A DNA stretch of 13,404 nt from Acholeplasmataceae bacterium. GTDB lineage: Bacteria > Bacillota_I > Bacilli_A > Izemoplasmatales > Hujiaoplasmataceae. Under the pieces are notes generated by a model. It searched no databases. It was given only the letters and a program-made list of their open reading frames with translations, and was not told where the DNA came from. The position numbers and the translations under genes are program-made. Numbering within the stretch: the first letter of the stretch is position 1; every line of letters starts with the position of its first letter. Positions 5,509-12,852 of this stretch are shown piece by piece. The stretch covers positions 1-13,404 of the forward strand of contig JAAYZB010000113.1 in the NCBI GenBank assembly GCA_012515085.1, given 5' to 3'.

Positions 5509-6124
5509 GACAGTCAGAAATGATTGGACAGTTGATGCAATTAGGTTTTTTCGCTTTACAAAAATATCTTCCAAAAAAAATTAATTTATGATGCAAGTCA
5601 ATCCACACATCCTCCGGAAAGAGTTTCATCAATTTTTTTTCGATTTTTTCCGGAGTATCTTTCTCGGATGCGAATCCCAATCGGGTCGATACGCGAGAAA
5701 CATGTGTATCGACAGCGATGCGAGGCACATGGCAACACTCCGCCAAGAATACATTGGCTGTCTTCCGCCCTACGCCTGGAAGCGTCTCCAACTCTTGTTG
5801 ATTGGTAGGGATCTCTCCAGCAAATTCATTTAAGACTTTTATAGCCATCTTGCGGATATTCTCCGCCTTGTTTTTATACAGTCCTAAATGGCGAAGGTCA
5901 TTCTCGAGTTCCTCTTGAGTCACAAGGGCATACTCATTGATCGTTTTGTATTTTTGATTCAGTGTTGGCGTTATTTTATTGACTGACACATCTGTTGTTT
6001 GCGCGCTCAGCATGATTGCCACCAATAATTCTAACGGGTTGGTATAGTGAAGTTCACATCGGGCATCCGGATACAGTTTGGCAATCTCTTGATAGATTCG
6101 GGCAGCTGTTTGTTTTGAGGTCAT
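5492..6124 (-). CDS. nth: Endonuclease III (DNA glycosylase/AP lyase)
   Basis: Nth removes oxidised pyrimidines from DNA and cuts the strand at the abasic site (base excision repair). The protein has 210 residues, the normal length. The helix-hairpin-helix LPGVGRKTANV (115-125) contains the catalytic K121. The catalytic aspartate is D139 in AVDTHV. The C-terminal 4Fe-4S loop is complete: C189, C196, C199 and C205 fit C-x6-C-x2-C-x5-C. The ATG overlaps the dnaD stop in an ATGA, which points to translational coupling; only a weak GGA lies upstream. dnaD-nth adjacency is the arrangement known from Bacillus. It is the last gene of the operon, with a terminator hairpin over its stop codon. Confidence 0.98.
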   Translation of the reverse strand: MTSKQTAARIYQEIAKLYPDARCELHYTNPLELLVAIMLSAQTTDVSVNKITPTLNQKYKTINEYALVTQEELENDLRHLGLYKNKAENIRKMAIKVLNEFAGEIPTNQQELETLPGVGRKTANVFLAECCHVPRIAVDTHVSRVSTRLGFASEKDTPEKIEKKLMKLFPEDVWIDLHHKLIFFGRYFCKAKKPNCINCPIISDCQKPQL

Positions 6125-6786
6125 TTGCTATCCAATGAGTCAAAGAAAGTCTTCAATGCTTCCGACTTCTCGTGGTTGTATGTCGTCGCATCGGTCGGCT
6201 TGGCTTTTGCCCGACGCTTGACTAAGATCCCATCGACATAACTGAGTGAATGTTTGTTCGCTTTAACGGCATCCAGCAATGCTTTTTTAATGTCGAGCAA
6301 TTCAAAGTGATCTTCATCTAGCCATTTTTGAATGATTTCTATTTCTAACGGTGTCAATTGTTTTTGAAAGTGGGTTTCGATCAAATCGACGATTTCATCA
6401 GCGGAGGAAGAAAACTTCTTTGGCCGGTTGATGATTTCATCGCGGATTTCGTCCTCATAGGCTGCCAAAAGCTTTTCTAGAGCGTTGTCTAGCGAAAAAG
6501 CTTCGGTTTCTTTTCCGGATTTCGTTTTTCGGATTTGAATTGTCAATAATTCCTTTTTCATCAATTCAGCCAAAATTGTGAGCAATTCCTCTTTCGGAAT
6601 GGTCACAGTCTTACCAATTTTGGCTGAATTCAAAAAAGTATTTCCTTGTTGTTTCTGATGCCAAAGTTCAATTAGGATAAAAGCTTCAATTTCACTAAGA
6701 CTAATCGATTTGTACTGACGAAACACCAGTTTGTCAAAATCAAGGATTCCGTCTTCTATCAGTCTTTTGGCTAATAGATAATTCAT
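6121..6786 (-). CDS. dnaD: DnaD-family replication initiation/primosome protein
   Basis: DnaD works with DnaB and DnaI to load the replicative helicase in Firmicutes. The 221-residue protein has a winged-helix N-terminal domain (about 15-110) and a helical C-terminal DnaD domain (about 129-191). The C-terminal motif YxxxIxxxW is only partly kept: Y183 and I187 are present (YVDGILVKR), but the last position is R191, not Trp. This could alter the reported DNA-binding surface or may be lineage variation. The ATG is preceded by AGGGGGAAAAG. It starts 25 bp after rnc and overlaps nth by 4 bp, so it lies in the same operon. Length and gene order strongly support the name. Confidence 0.9.
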   Translation of the reverse strand: MNYLLAKRLIEDGILDFDKLVFRQYKSISLSEIEAFILIELWHQKQQGNTFLNSAKIGKTVTIPKEELLTILAELMKKELLTIQIRKTKSGKETEAFSLDNALEKLLAAYEDEIRDEIINRPKKFSSSADEIVDLIETHFQKQLTPLEIEIIQKWLDEDHFELLDIKKALLDAVKANKHSLSYVDGILVKRRAKAKPTDATTYNHEKSEALKTFFDSLDSK

Positions 6787-6811
6787 CTTTTCCCCCTGTT
6801 CCTGTTGATGG

Positions 6812-7504
6812 CTAACTCTTGCTTTCCGCCATTTTTTCCAAAGCCATTCGAGCGGCGTTCTGCTCGGCTTCTTTCTTTGTTTTTCCTTTTCCTTGGCCCA
6901 TCATGATGACGTCGTCCATGACTACTCGAGCCACAAACTCTTTATCGTGTGGCGGTCCCGATTCAGAAACAATCGAATAGCTCAAAGTCCGCTTATCGGA
7001 CTGGACCATTTCCTGAAGTTTGCTTTTAAAGTCATTATCTTCTTCATGCAGTGACCGGTCAATTATGGGAAAAACGACTTTGTTTAAAATCTTGAAAACT
7101 TCCGAATAGCCTTTATCTAAAAATACAGCACCAATCAAGGCTTCGAATGCATCGGCCAATACTGTCGATTTTTCTCTTCCGCCGTTCTTCTCCTCACCTT
7201 TTCCCAGCAACAAGTATTGCCCTAAACGAAAACTCTTTGCATAGTCATGAAGACTACCTTCACAAACTTCTTGAGCTCTTTTTTTGGTCAAAACGCCTTC
7301 AGGTTCATCTAATTTTTGAAACAAGTATGTGCCAACTGCCAAATCCAAAACAGCATCGCCGATAAACTCCATGCGTTCGTTGCTTTCGGTGTCGTGTTCA
7401 TTGGCATAGGAGGAGTGTGTCATTGCGCAAATTAACAAATTAAAATCATTAAACTTGAGATTAAAGAAATGTTCCAGTTCTCGTAATTTCTCATTCACTG
7501 GCAT
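6812..7504 (-). CDS. rnc: Ribonuclease III
   Basis: RNase III cuts double-stranded RNA, including 30S pre-rRNA. The chosen product is 230 residues. The signature ERMEFIGDAVLDL spans 43-55, with acidic active-site residues E46 and D50. The second pair, D118 and E121, lies in ADAFEALIGAVFLDKG. A double-stranded RNA binding domain fills about 158-226 and ends GKGKTKKEAEQNAARMAL. The frame is open for 32 more codons upstream, but those lie inside plsX and encode a basic, non-family sequence. The ATG at 7504 has AAAGG just upstream and gives the normal length; the adjacent ATG at 7507 is an alternative. It overlaps the plsX end by 14 bp. In Bacillus acpP precedes rnc and smc follows; neither is here. 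Confidence 0.96.
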   Translation of the reverse strand: MPVNEKLRELEHFFNLKFNDFNLLICAMTHSSYANEHDTESNERMEFIGDAVLDLAVGTYLFQKLDEPEGVLTKKRAQEVCEGSLHDYAKSFRLGQYLLLGKGEEKNGGREKSTVLADAFEALIGAVFLDKGYSEVFKILNKVVFPIIDRSLHEEDNDFKSKLQEMVQSDKRTLSYSIVSESGPPHDKEFVARVVMDDVIMMGQGKGKTKKEAEQNAARMALEKMAESKS

Positions 7505-8504
7505 CATCCGCCTTTGATTTTTGAATATAGTTTTCGACTTTTTGAAAAACTTGGTTGCGGACAATCGTCGCCGCTTGGCGTATGGCATTATAAAAACCAT
7601 AGGCTTTTGATGCGCCTTGAGCTTTTATGACTGGACGATAAAGACCATAAATCAGAGCTCCACCAATCTCGTCTGGAGCGATGGAGCGCTTAAACTGGTT
7701 TAAATTCCGTTTGGCAAGCAAAGCTCCGATTTTTCCCCAAAAAGACCGCGTCAATTCTCTTTTTAACATGAAACCAATTCCTTTGGCAGTCCCTTCCATC
7801 GTCTTCATCACGATATTGGCGGTAAAACCGTCACTGATTAAGATGTCACAGGGAGGATCGAAAATGGACTTTGGTTCAACATTACCATAAAAATCGAACA
7901 GATCGGTCTCTTGAAACAGTTGAAAAACCTCTTGATCGAATTGACGCCCTTTGCCTTCTTCTGTTCCAATGTTGATGAGCCCAACTACCGGGTGTTCTCT
8001 ATTTAAGACCTCACGGGCATAAACCGAAGCGAAATAAGCCTGTTGCAACATGTGCTCTGGCCGAATTTCCAAGTTTGCCCCCGCATCCAACAGAATGGTT
8101 TCCTTTCCCGATATCGATGGAATAACTGGCGCAATCGCTGTTCGTTTGAATCCTTGCATCCGACGAACTAAAATATGAGCTCCAGCAATCAACGCTTGGG
8201 TCGCGCCACTGGATACAACGGCATCATTCTCGTCTTTTCTCAAACTGGCGAGCATTGATGCCATCGAAGAGTCCGGGTGTTCTTTGATTGCTTTGATCGG
8301 CTCATGCTCACCCATTGAAATCACATAGGCGGTTGGCTTAATCAATAGACGTGTCTTATCCGTACACCACTTATTTATCTGGTCTGGATCGCCGTAGAGA
8401 GTCAGTTCAATATCGGGGATGTTTCTAATAGCCATCATGGCTCCTAAGACTTGTTCTTTTGGGGCGTAGTCACCGCCCATGGCATCAATGCCGATTCGTA
8501 TCAT
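7491..8504 (-). CDS. plsX: Phosphate acyltransferase PlsX
   Basis: PlsX interconverts acyl-ACP and acyl-phosphate. Acyl-phosphate feeds PlsY in the first step of phospholipid synthesis at the membrane. The 337-residue protein starts with the family signature MIRIGIDAMGGDYAPKE and has LLDAGAN in the middle. Length is normal. The ATG at 8504 has AGAGGTGG 5 bases upstream. A longer reading from a TTG at 8543 overlaps the recG stop and adds non-family residues, so it is rejected. The gene follows recG by 35 bp and overlaps rnc. No fabD, fabG, acpP or fapR accompanies it, unlike in Bacillus. An extended -10 in the gap to recG may give it extra transcription. Confidence 0.97.
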   Translation of the reverse strand: MIRIGIDAMGGDYAPKEQVLGAMMAIRNIPDIELTLYGDPDQINKWCTDKTRLLIKPTAYVISMGEHEPIKAIKEHPDSSMASMLASLRKDENDAVVSSGATQALIAGAHILVRRMQGFKRTAIAPVIPSISGKETILLDAGANLEIRPEHMLQQAYFASVYAREVLNREHPVVGLINIGTEEGKGRQFDQEVFQLFQETDLFDFYGNVEPKSIFDPPCDILISDGFTANIVMKTMEGTAKGIGFMLKRELTRSFWGKIGALLAKRNLNQFKRSIAPDEIGGALIYGLYRPVIKAQGASKAYGFYNAIRQAATIVRNQVFQKVENYIQKSKADDASE

Positions 8505-8526
8505 ATTTCCACCTCTTGATAGGGAC

Positions 8527-8535
8527 AGTATATCA
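8527..8535 (-). promoter_or_regulatory. Possible extended -10 element upstream of plsX
   Basis: On the minus strand TGATATACT fits TGn plus a 5/6 -10 box (TATACT). It lies in the 35-bp recG-plsX gap and would give a leader of about 16 nt. I find no convincing -35, so this is tentative; plsX is also reached from the recG promoter. Confidence 0.3.
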
Positions 8536-8539
8536 TAGT

Positions 8540-10543
8540 TCAATCGAGAAAATAAGCCTGGATTTCGGAAATTGCTGTATGGACCAACACCCTTGACAAA
8601 GGATCGGGAGAGTCAATCAATTGTTTTGCGTCCGCAAAAGCTACTTCCATCAACTGAATATCACGGACCATGTTTGCCATTTTAAACCGAGGAATCCCGG
8701 TTTGTTCTTCACCAAACACTTCACCGGGACCGCGAAGATCCAGATCCGCTTCGGCAATTTGAAATCCATCATTGGTTTTTTCCAAAATTCCCAAACGGTC
8801 GCGAATCTCAAGTTCAGGATTTACAATCAAATAACAACTCGATGCTGAATGTCCTCGGCCTACACGCCCCCGGATTTGATGAATCTGTGCTAACCCGAAG
8901 CGCTCGGCATTCAAAATGATCATAACAGTGGCGTTGGGGCAATCCAAGCCGACTTCTACAACAGTAGTTGATACAAGGACTGCGGTATTGCCCTGAAAGA
9001 AATCATCGAGAATCTTGGCTTTTTCTTCGGATTTCATCTTGCCATGCAACATCGCGATCGACACTGATTTTGGTAAGACTTTTTTGATTTCACGGGTCGC
9101 TTCAGAAACAGACACGAGATCCATTGTATCGCTTTCTGCGATGAGCGGACAAATCATGTAAGCCTGATGCCCTTTATCAAGCTCTTGACGAATGTCAGGA
9201 AGAATCGAATCAAATTCGTCTAGACCGACTATTGTCGTCTTGATCGGCTGTCGTCCGCTTGGCATGCTTTTGATCGTACTGATGTCCATATCACCAAATA
9301 GCGCAATGGCCAGTGATCTTGGAATCGGTGTTGCACTCAAAAAAAGACAATCGGGTGCTCCCCCTTTTTCTCTGAGCGCTTTGCGCTGGTTGACGCCAAA
9401 TCGGTGTTGTTCATCAATAACCACCATTCCCAAACGATGAAAAACTAAGGCATCCTGAATTAAAGCATGGGTGCCGACGATAACCGAACAGGTTCCATTT
9501 TGCATCTGTTCGAGAACCCTTTGGCGCTCTGCCCCGGTGACATTTTTCGTTAAAAAAACCGGTTGGATCCCTTCTTTTTCCAAATATCTTTGGAGCGTTT
9601 GATAGTGCTGGCGTGCCAAAATTTCCGTTGGGGACATGAACGCAACTTGGTATCCTGCAGTTACGACCGCAAGTGCCGCTATAATTGCACAGATCGTCTT
9701 CCCACTGCCGACATCTCCTTGCAACAGTCGATTCATAGGCTTGGGTGCTTTCAAATCCATAAAAATGGCATTCGTGGCTTCTTTTTGATCGGTGGTCAAT
9801 TCAAAGGGCAAGGTTTTGATGAATTGTCTGATCTGATCAATTCGGTATGATTTTGGTGTTTTGACAATCCGTTGATTCAGCTTCTTAAAAGCTTCGATTC
9901 TGAGAGAAAAGAGCAATAACTCCTCGTATTTGATCCGTTTTGTAGCTAAATGGACTTCCTCCATCGTTTTTGGCGAATGCACAATTGAAAACAGTTTTGA
10001 TCGACTGGGCAACTCCCTCTTAGAAATCAAATCAGCCGGAATAGTCTCAGGCATATGGGCAATTGTTTGGAGCATAGCCGATTGAACAATTTTATGAAAT
10101 TGATGTGATCCCAGACTTTTCAAGTGGTAAATTGGTTCAATTCCTTCTTGAAAATTTTTCTTCAATACGATTTCGCTGGCAGTGAATTGTTTGAAATGAT
10201 GCATAAACTTGCCTGTCACTACCACTATTGCTCCGATCTGACATGTGTTTTTTAAGAATTCTCGATTAAAAATAGACACCGAAAATTCCGCATCGTTGGC
10301 ACGAATTTGAAAGGTTAACTTCGTCAAATGTTTTCGAATATAGGTAACTTTCGGCATTGACGTGATCGTTCCGGTCAACGTGATAGTTTCAGCTATATTT
10401 GCACAGCAAAAAGCCGAGATCTTTTTTTCAAGATACCGATTGGGAAAACGTTCAATCAGTTTTTCCGGAGTATCGATCCCTTCTTGTGCCAATTTGGCCG
10501 CTATAACTTTGCCAATGCCTTTCACTTCCAGCAACCGATTCAA
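8540..10543 (-). CDS. recG: ATP-dependent DNA helicase RecG
   Basis: RecG remodels stalled replication forks and branch-migrates Holliday junctions. The 667-residue protein is near the usual 680. The order is an N-terminal helix-hairpin-helix-like stretch (VKGIGKVIAAKL, 7-18), a wedge OB fold (about 50-130), then two helicase lobes. Motifs seen are the Walker A GDVGSGKT (276-283), motif II DEQH (377-380), motif III SATPIPR (403-409), and the motif VI region QIRGRVGR (556-563). The C-terminal LRGPGEVFGEEQTG matches the RecG tail. The start is a TTG at 10543: AAGGAGGG lies 7 bases upstream, while no nearby ATG has one. It is the first gene of the recG-plsX-rnc-dnaD-nth operon and has its own promoter immediately after the fakA terminator. 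Confidence 0.97.
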   Translation of the reverse strand: MNRLLEVKGIGKVIAAKLAQEGIDTPEKLIERFPNRYLEKKISAFCCANIAETITLTGTITSMPKVTYIRKHLTKLTFQIRANDAEFSVSIFNREFLKNTCQIGAIVVVTGKFMHHFKQFTASEIVLKKNFQEGIEPIYHLKSLGSHQFHKIVQSAMLQTIAHMPETIPADLISKRELPSRSKLFSIVHSPKTMEEVHLATKRIKYEELLLFSLRIEAFKKLNQRIVKTPKSYRIDQIRQFIKTLPFELTTDQKEATNAIFMDLKAPKPMNRLLQGDVGSGKTICAIIAALAVVTAGYQVAFMSPTEILARQHYQTLQRYLEKEGIQPVFLTKNVTGAERQRVLEQMQNGTCSVIVGTHALIQDALVFHRLGMVVIDEQHRFGVNQRKALREKGGAPDCLFLSATPIPRSLAIALFGDMDISTIKSMPSGRQPIKTTIVGLDEFDSILPDIRQELDKGHQAYMICPLIAESDTMDLVSVSEATREIKKVLPKSVSIAMLHGKMKSEEKAKILDDFFQGNTAVLVSTTVVEVGLDCPNATVMIILNAERFGLAQIHQIRGRVGRGHSASSCYLIVNPELEIRDRLGILEKTNDGFQIAEADLDLRGPGEVFGEEQTGIPRFKMANMVRDIQLMEVAFADAKQLIDSPDPLSRVLVHTAISEIQAYFLD

Positions 10544-10566
10544 GACGAAACCCTCCTTTTTTCCCC

Positions 10567-10595
10567 ATTATATAGAAAAAAAAGGGTATTTTCAA
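10567..10595 (-). promoter_or_regulatory. recG operon promoter embedded in the fakA terminator
   Basis: On the minus strand, TTGAAA (10590-10595), a 17-bp spacer and TATAAT (10567-10572) are present. The -35 spans the loop of the fakA terminator hairpin, and the U-tract of that terminator forms the spacer. Initiation near 10560 would leave a leader of about 17 nt that begins close to the recG ribosome binding site. Confidence 0.72.
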
Positions 10596-10603
10596 TACCC
10601 TTT
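10575..10603 (-). terminator. Intrinsic terminator of fakA
   Basis: On the minus strand a 10-bp stem, AAAGGGTATT/AATACCCTTT (10594-10603 and 10581-10590), with a 3-nt loop is followed by a run of T residues. The stem begins in the fakA stop codon. It should isolate fakA from the recG operon. Confidence 0.9.
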
Positions 10604-12278
10604 ACTCAACTGATATGATGTAAGAATAAATATCTTGACCGCCTTCGATCACATCAACCTCAAGCTCGAATTCCGCTTCGATCATTGCTTTGATTTCGGC
10701 AATTTCCGCTTCAGGAACATCATAACCAATGATCAAGGTGATGATCTCCGAATGTTCATCTATCATGGATCGAATCAATTCTTTTGCACATTGTTCACGA
10801 TCCGGACAGGCCACTTTGATTTCATCGTCAAAGATCCCCATATAATCATCTTTCTTGATCTGAACACCGTTATTGACACTATCACGGATCGAATAGGTGA
10901 TCTCACCGGTTTTCACATGGGCAATATGACTTGACATATCCTTGATGTTCTTATCAATATCCTGAGTCGCGTCAAACATGGTGAGTGAGGCATATCCTTG
11001 AGCCAAGGTTTTTGCGGGTAATACCCTTACTTCTTTTCCTTCCACCAGTTTGGCTGCTGTTTGAGCAGATAATATCACGTTTTTGTTATTCGGAATGATG
11101 ATGATATAATCGGCACTGATTTGTTCACAAGCGCTGAGAAAATCATCAATAGACGGATTCATGGTTTGCCCGCCTTCGACGATATAATCACAACCCATTT
11201 CGATAAAGGTATCTTTAAGACCTTCTCCTGTCACAACCGCAATCAATGCATATTTCTTATGAATCTTGGGCGCCAAGATTCGAGAGTGGTCGTGTCCGCA
11301 TTCACAAGGATCATTGGAGATTTCCGGCTGATGCAACAAGACTTCGGTATGTTGAAGCATCATGTTTTCGATTTTTAAATTTATAAAATATCCGAAATGC
11401 TGAGCCAAATTCAACGCATCTCCCGGTGTTTTTGTATGAATATGGACTTTAAGAATGTTTTCATCCCGAACCACGACCAAGGAATCTCCTAGCGGAGAGA
11501 TCATGTCAATAAAATCTTTTTGACTGAATTCATCCATTTTTTCGATTTGCATGATAAATTCAGTACAATAACCAAAATCGCGTCCACCATGAATTTCATC
11601 CAAATTGATATGGGGAGCTGTGAGCGTATCCGGTTTTGAAGTTAAAGCTTCTTCATAGATTTTTCCATCTAAGGCATCGGCCATTCCCAGAATCACCTCG
11701 ATATATCCTGCTCCACCCGAATCGATCACACCGACTTCTTTTAGAATCGGTAGCAAATCAGGTGTTCGTTCTAATGACATTTCGAGCTCTTCAATATATA
11801 GATGGAACAATTCTGAGAACGACGAAACAGAATCCGAGACAGACAGGGCTTTGTCCGCTCCTTCTCTTGCGACCGTCAGCATTGTCCCTTCCACCGGATT
11901 GATCACGGCAGCATATGCCTGTTCCACCCCTTGACGCAAGGCTTTGGCAAAATCTACCGGATCCGCAACATCTAACCCTTTTAGACTCGATGCCATGCCA
12001 CTGAATAATTGCGATAAAATGACCCCGGAATTGCCTCTTGCACCCATTAACATTCCGCGAGCGAGCAGTTTGGCCACTTGACCAATCGACTGTTCTTCAA
12101 CAGATAACAACGCTTTAACTCCTGAAGCCATGGTTGAAGACATGTTTGATCCGGTATCTCCGTCTGGAACGGGGAACACGTTGAGCTGATTGATTCGTTC
12201 CATATTATTTCTCAACTTGATACTGCCGTTGATTATCATTTGCTTTAACAATTGTCCATCCAATTGCATTGAATCCAT
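10602..12278 (-). CDS. fakA: Fatty acid kinase ATP-binding subunit FakA (YloV/DhaL-type)
   Basis: FakA phosphorylates fatty acids held by a FakB (DegV-type) partner. The acyl-phosphate enters phospholipid synthesis through PlsY or is passed to ACP by PlsX. The 558-residue protein is full length. The N-terminal DhaL kinase domain (about 1-205) has NVFPVPDGDTGSNM (33-46), whose aspartates bind Mg-ATP, and MGARGNSGVILSQ (78-90). The middle domain has C238, H279 and H281 (GYCTEF, KVHIHT), matching the zinc ligands reported for S. aureus FakA. A linker at 325-331 reads CECGHDH. The C-terminal domain (about 340-558) is of the DAK1/DegV-like type. The ATG has AGGAGG 5 bases upstream. It stands between its own promoter and terminator; no FakB gene is in the window. 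Neighbours rpmB and recG match the Bacillus order, but the Asp23 gene yloU and sdaAB are missing. Confidence 0.94.
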   Translation of the reverse strand: MDSMQLDGQLLKQMIINGSIKLRNNMERINQLNVFPVPDGDTGSNMSSTMASGVKALLSVEEQSIGQVAKLLARGMLMGARGNSGVILSQLFSGMASSLKGLDVADPVDFAKALRQGVEQAYAAVINPVEGTMLTVAREGADKALSVSDSVSSFSELFHLYIEELEMSLERTPDLLPILKEVGVIDSGGAGYIEVILGMADALDGKIYEEALTSKPDTLTAPHINLDEIHGGRDFGYCTEFIMQIEKMDEFSQKDFIDMISPLGDSLVVVRDENILKVHIHTKTPGDALNLAQHFGYFINLKIENMMLQHTEVLLHQPEISNDPCECGHDHSRILAPKIHKKYALIAVVTGEGLKDTFIEMGCDYIVEGGQTMNPSIDDFLSACEQISADYIIIIPNNKNVILSAQTAAKLVEGKEVRVLPAKTLAQGYASLTMFDATQDIDKNIKDMSSHIAHVKTGEITYSIRDSVNNGVQIKKDDYMGIFDDEIKVACPDREQCAKELIRSMIDEHSEIITLIIGYDVPEAEIAEIKAMIEAEFELEVDVIEGGQDIYSYIISVE

Positions 12279-12365
12279 TGTATCCTCCTGTAAATGCGAT
12301 TCGTATGGAACCTGATTTCTGATTTTATTTCATTATCAATATGTTACTTTGAGGTTCAAAAAAGC
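12279..12365 (-). other. Untranslated leader of fakA
   Basis: The predicted fakA leader is about 87 nt, longer than the other leaders here. It holds GAACCT and AGGTTC (12352-12357 and 12308-12313 on the window), a perfect 6-bp complementary pair enclosing about 38 nt of AT-rich sequence, and the ribosome binding site close to the ATG. I do not recognise a riboswitch or T-box motif. Confidence 0.35.
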
Positions 12366-12371
12366 AAACAC

Positions 12372-12400
12372 ATTTTAACATACCCCTCGTAAAAAAGCAA
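12372..12400 (-). promoter_or_regulatory. fakA promoter (one half of a mirrored pair)
   Basis: On the minus strand, TTGCTT (12395-12400), a 17-bp spacer and TAAAAT (12372-12377) carry the TGn extension of the -10. Both the TTGCTTTTT and the TATGTTAAAAT blocks are shared with the divergent rpmB promoter. Confidence 0.68.
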
Positions 12401-12460
12401 TAACTATGTCCCTGAGGCATTTGCTTTCAACGTCTCTCATTAAATAAAAGAAAATATTGC

Positions 12461-12488
12461 TTGCTTTTTACCCTGATTATGTTAAAAT
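12461..12488 (+). promoter_or_regulatory. rpmB promoter (other half of the mirrored pair)
   Basis: TTGCTT (12461-12466), a 16-bp spacer and TAAAAT (12483-12488) carry the TGn extension of the -10. The predicted leader is about 32 nt. Its -35 lies 60 bp from the -35 of the fakA promoter on the other strand. Confidence 0.7.
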
Positions 12489-12526
12489 ATTATATGCTGA
12501 AATCAGTACAGAAACGGAGTGATACC

Positions 12527-12718
12527 ATGCCAAGAGAATGCGCAGTGACAGGGAAAAAATTCATGTCGGGAAACCAACGCTCCCACTCCATGCATGCGAC
12601 GAGAAAACTTTGGAAAGCCAATCTGCAGAAAGTCAGAATCGTTGACGAAAATGGCCAAGTGAAACGTGTCTATGTTTCGGCGAGAGCCTTAAAAAGCGGC
12701 AAAGTGACTCGGGCATAA
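12527..12718 (+). CDS. rpmB: 50S ribosomal protein L28
   Basis: L28 is a small basic protein of the large ribosomal subunit. The 63-residue product shows the full L28 pattern: MPRECAVTGKK at the start, SGNQRSHSMHATRK, then NLQKVRI and the C-terminal VYVSARALKSGKV. It has one cysteine (C5), so this is the zinc-free form. The ATG at 12527 follows GGAGTGATACC. The frame is open upstream to 12461, but that region contains the promoter. In Bacillus rpmB lies beside yloU and yloV (fakA) and is divergent from them; here it directly faces fakA. A terminator follows at 12756-12798. Confidence 0.98.
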   Translation: MPRECAVTGKKFMSGNQRSHSMHATRKLWKANLQKVRIVDENGQVKRVYVSARALKSGKVTRA

Positions 12719-12755
12719 CCTGCTTTAACTCATCTCGAACTTGAATGAAAAAACG

Positions 12756-12798
12756 TACCCTTAATTAGCACAACTCGTGCAAAAAGGGTATTTTTTTT
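12756..12798 (+). terminator. Intrinsic terminator of rpmB
   Basis: The outer stem TACCCTT/AAGGGTA (12756-12762 and 12784-12790) encloses an inner hairpin GCAC/GTGC and is followed by eight T residues. On the minus strand the stem is followed shortly by TTTTTT, so it could back up termination of the convergent protease gene. Confidence 0.88.
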
Positions 12799-12803
12799 AT
12801 CTT

Positions 12804-12828
12804 AAAAAGGATCGTCACAAGACGATCC
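12804..12828 (-). terminator. Intrinsic terminator of the protease gene
   Basis: A perfect 8-bp stem, GGATCGTC/GACGATCC (12809-12816 and 12821-12828), with a 4-nt loop is followed on the minus strand by TTTTT (12804-12808). It lies 24 bp after the protease stop codon. Confidence 0.82.
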
Positions 12829-12852
12829 AATGGACAAAATAACAAATCATAT

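Noticed and set aside
7505..7600. An rnc start 32 codons further upstream
   Set aside because: It lies wholly within plsX, encodes a basic stretch not seen in RNase III, and the ATG at 7504 has AAAGG and gives the normal length.
8505..8542. FapR operator upstream of plsX
   Set aside because: No TTAGTA...TACTAA-like sequence is present in the recG-plsX gap or before fakA.
10602..12278. Plus-strand open frames of 60-100 codons opposite fakA, recG, rsmH, plsX and the deacetylase
   Set aside because: They lie opposite strong family-matched genes, lack ribosome binding sites and show no family-like sequence.
12461..12526. Longer rpmB frame starting at TTG 12461
   Set aside because: The TTG is the -35 box itself, and L28 proteins start at MPRECAVTGKK, behind GGAGTG.
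12279..12526. T-box, riboswitch or L28 autoregulatory leader in the fakA/rpmB gap
   Set aside because: No T-box sequence or recognisable aptamer core; the rpmB leader is only about 32 nt.
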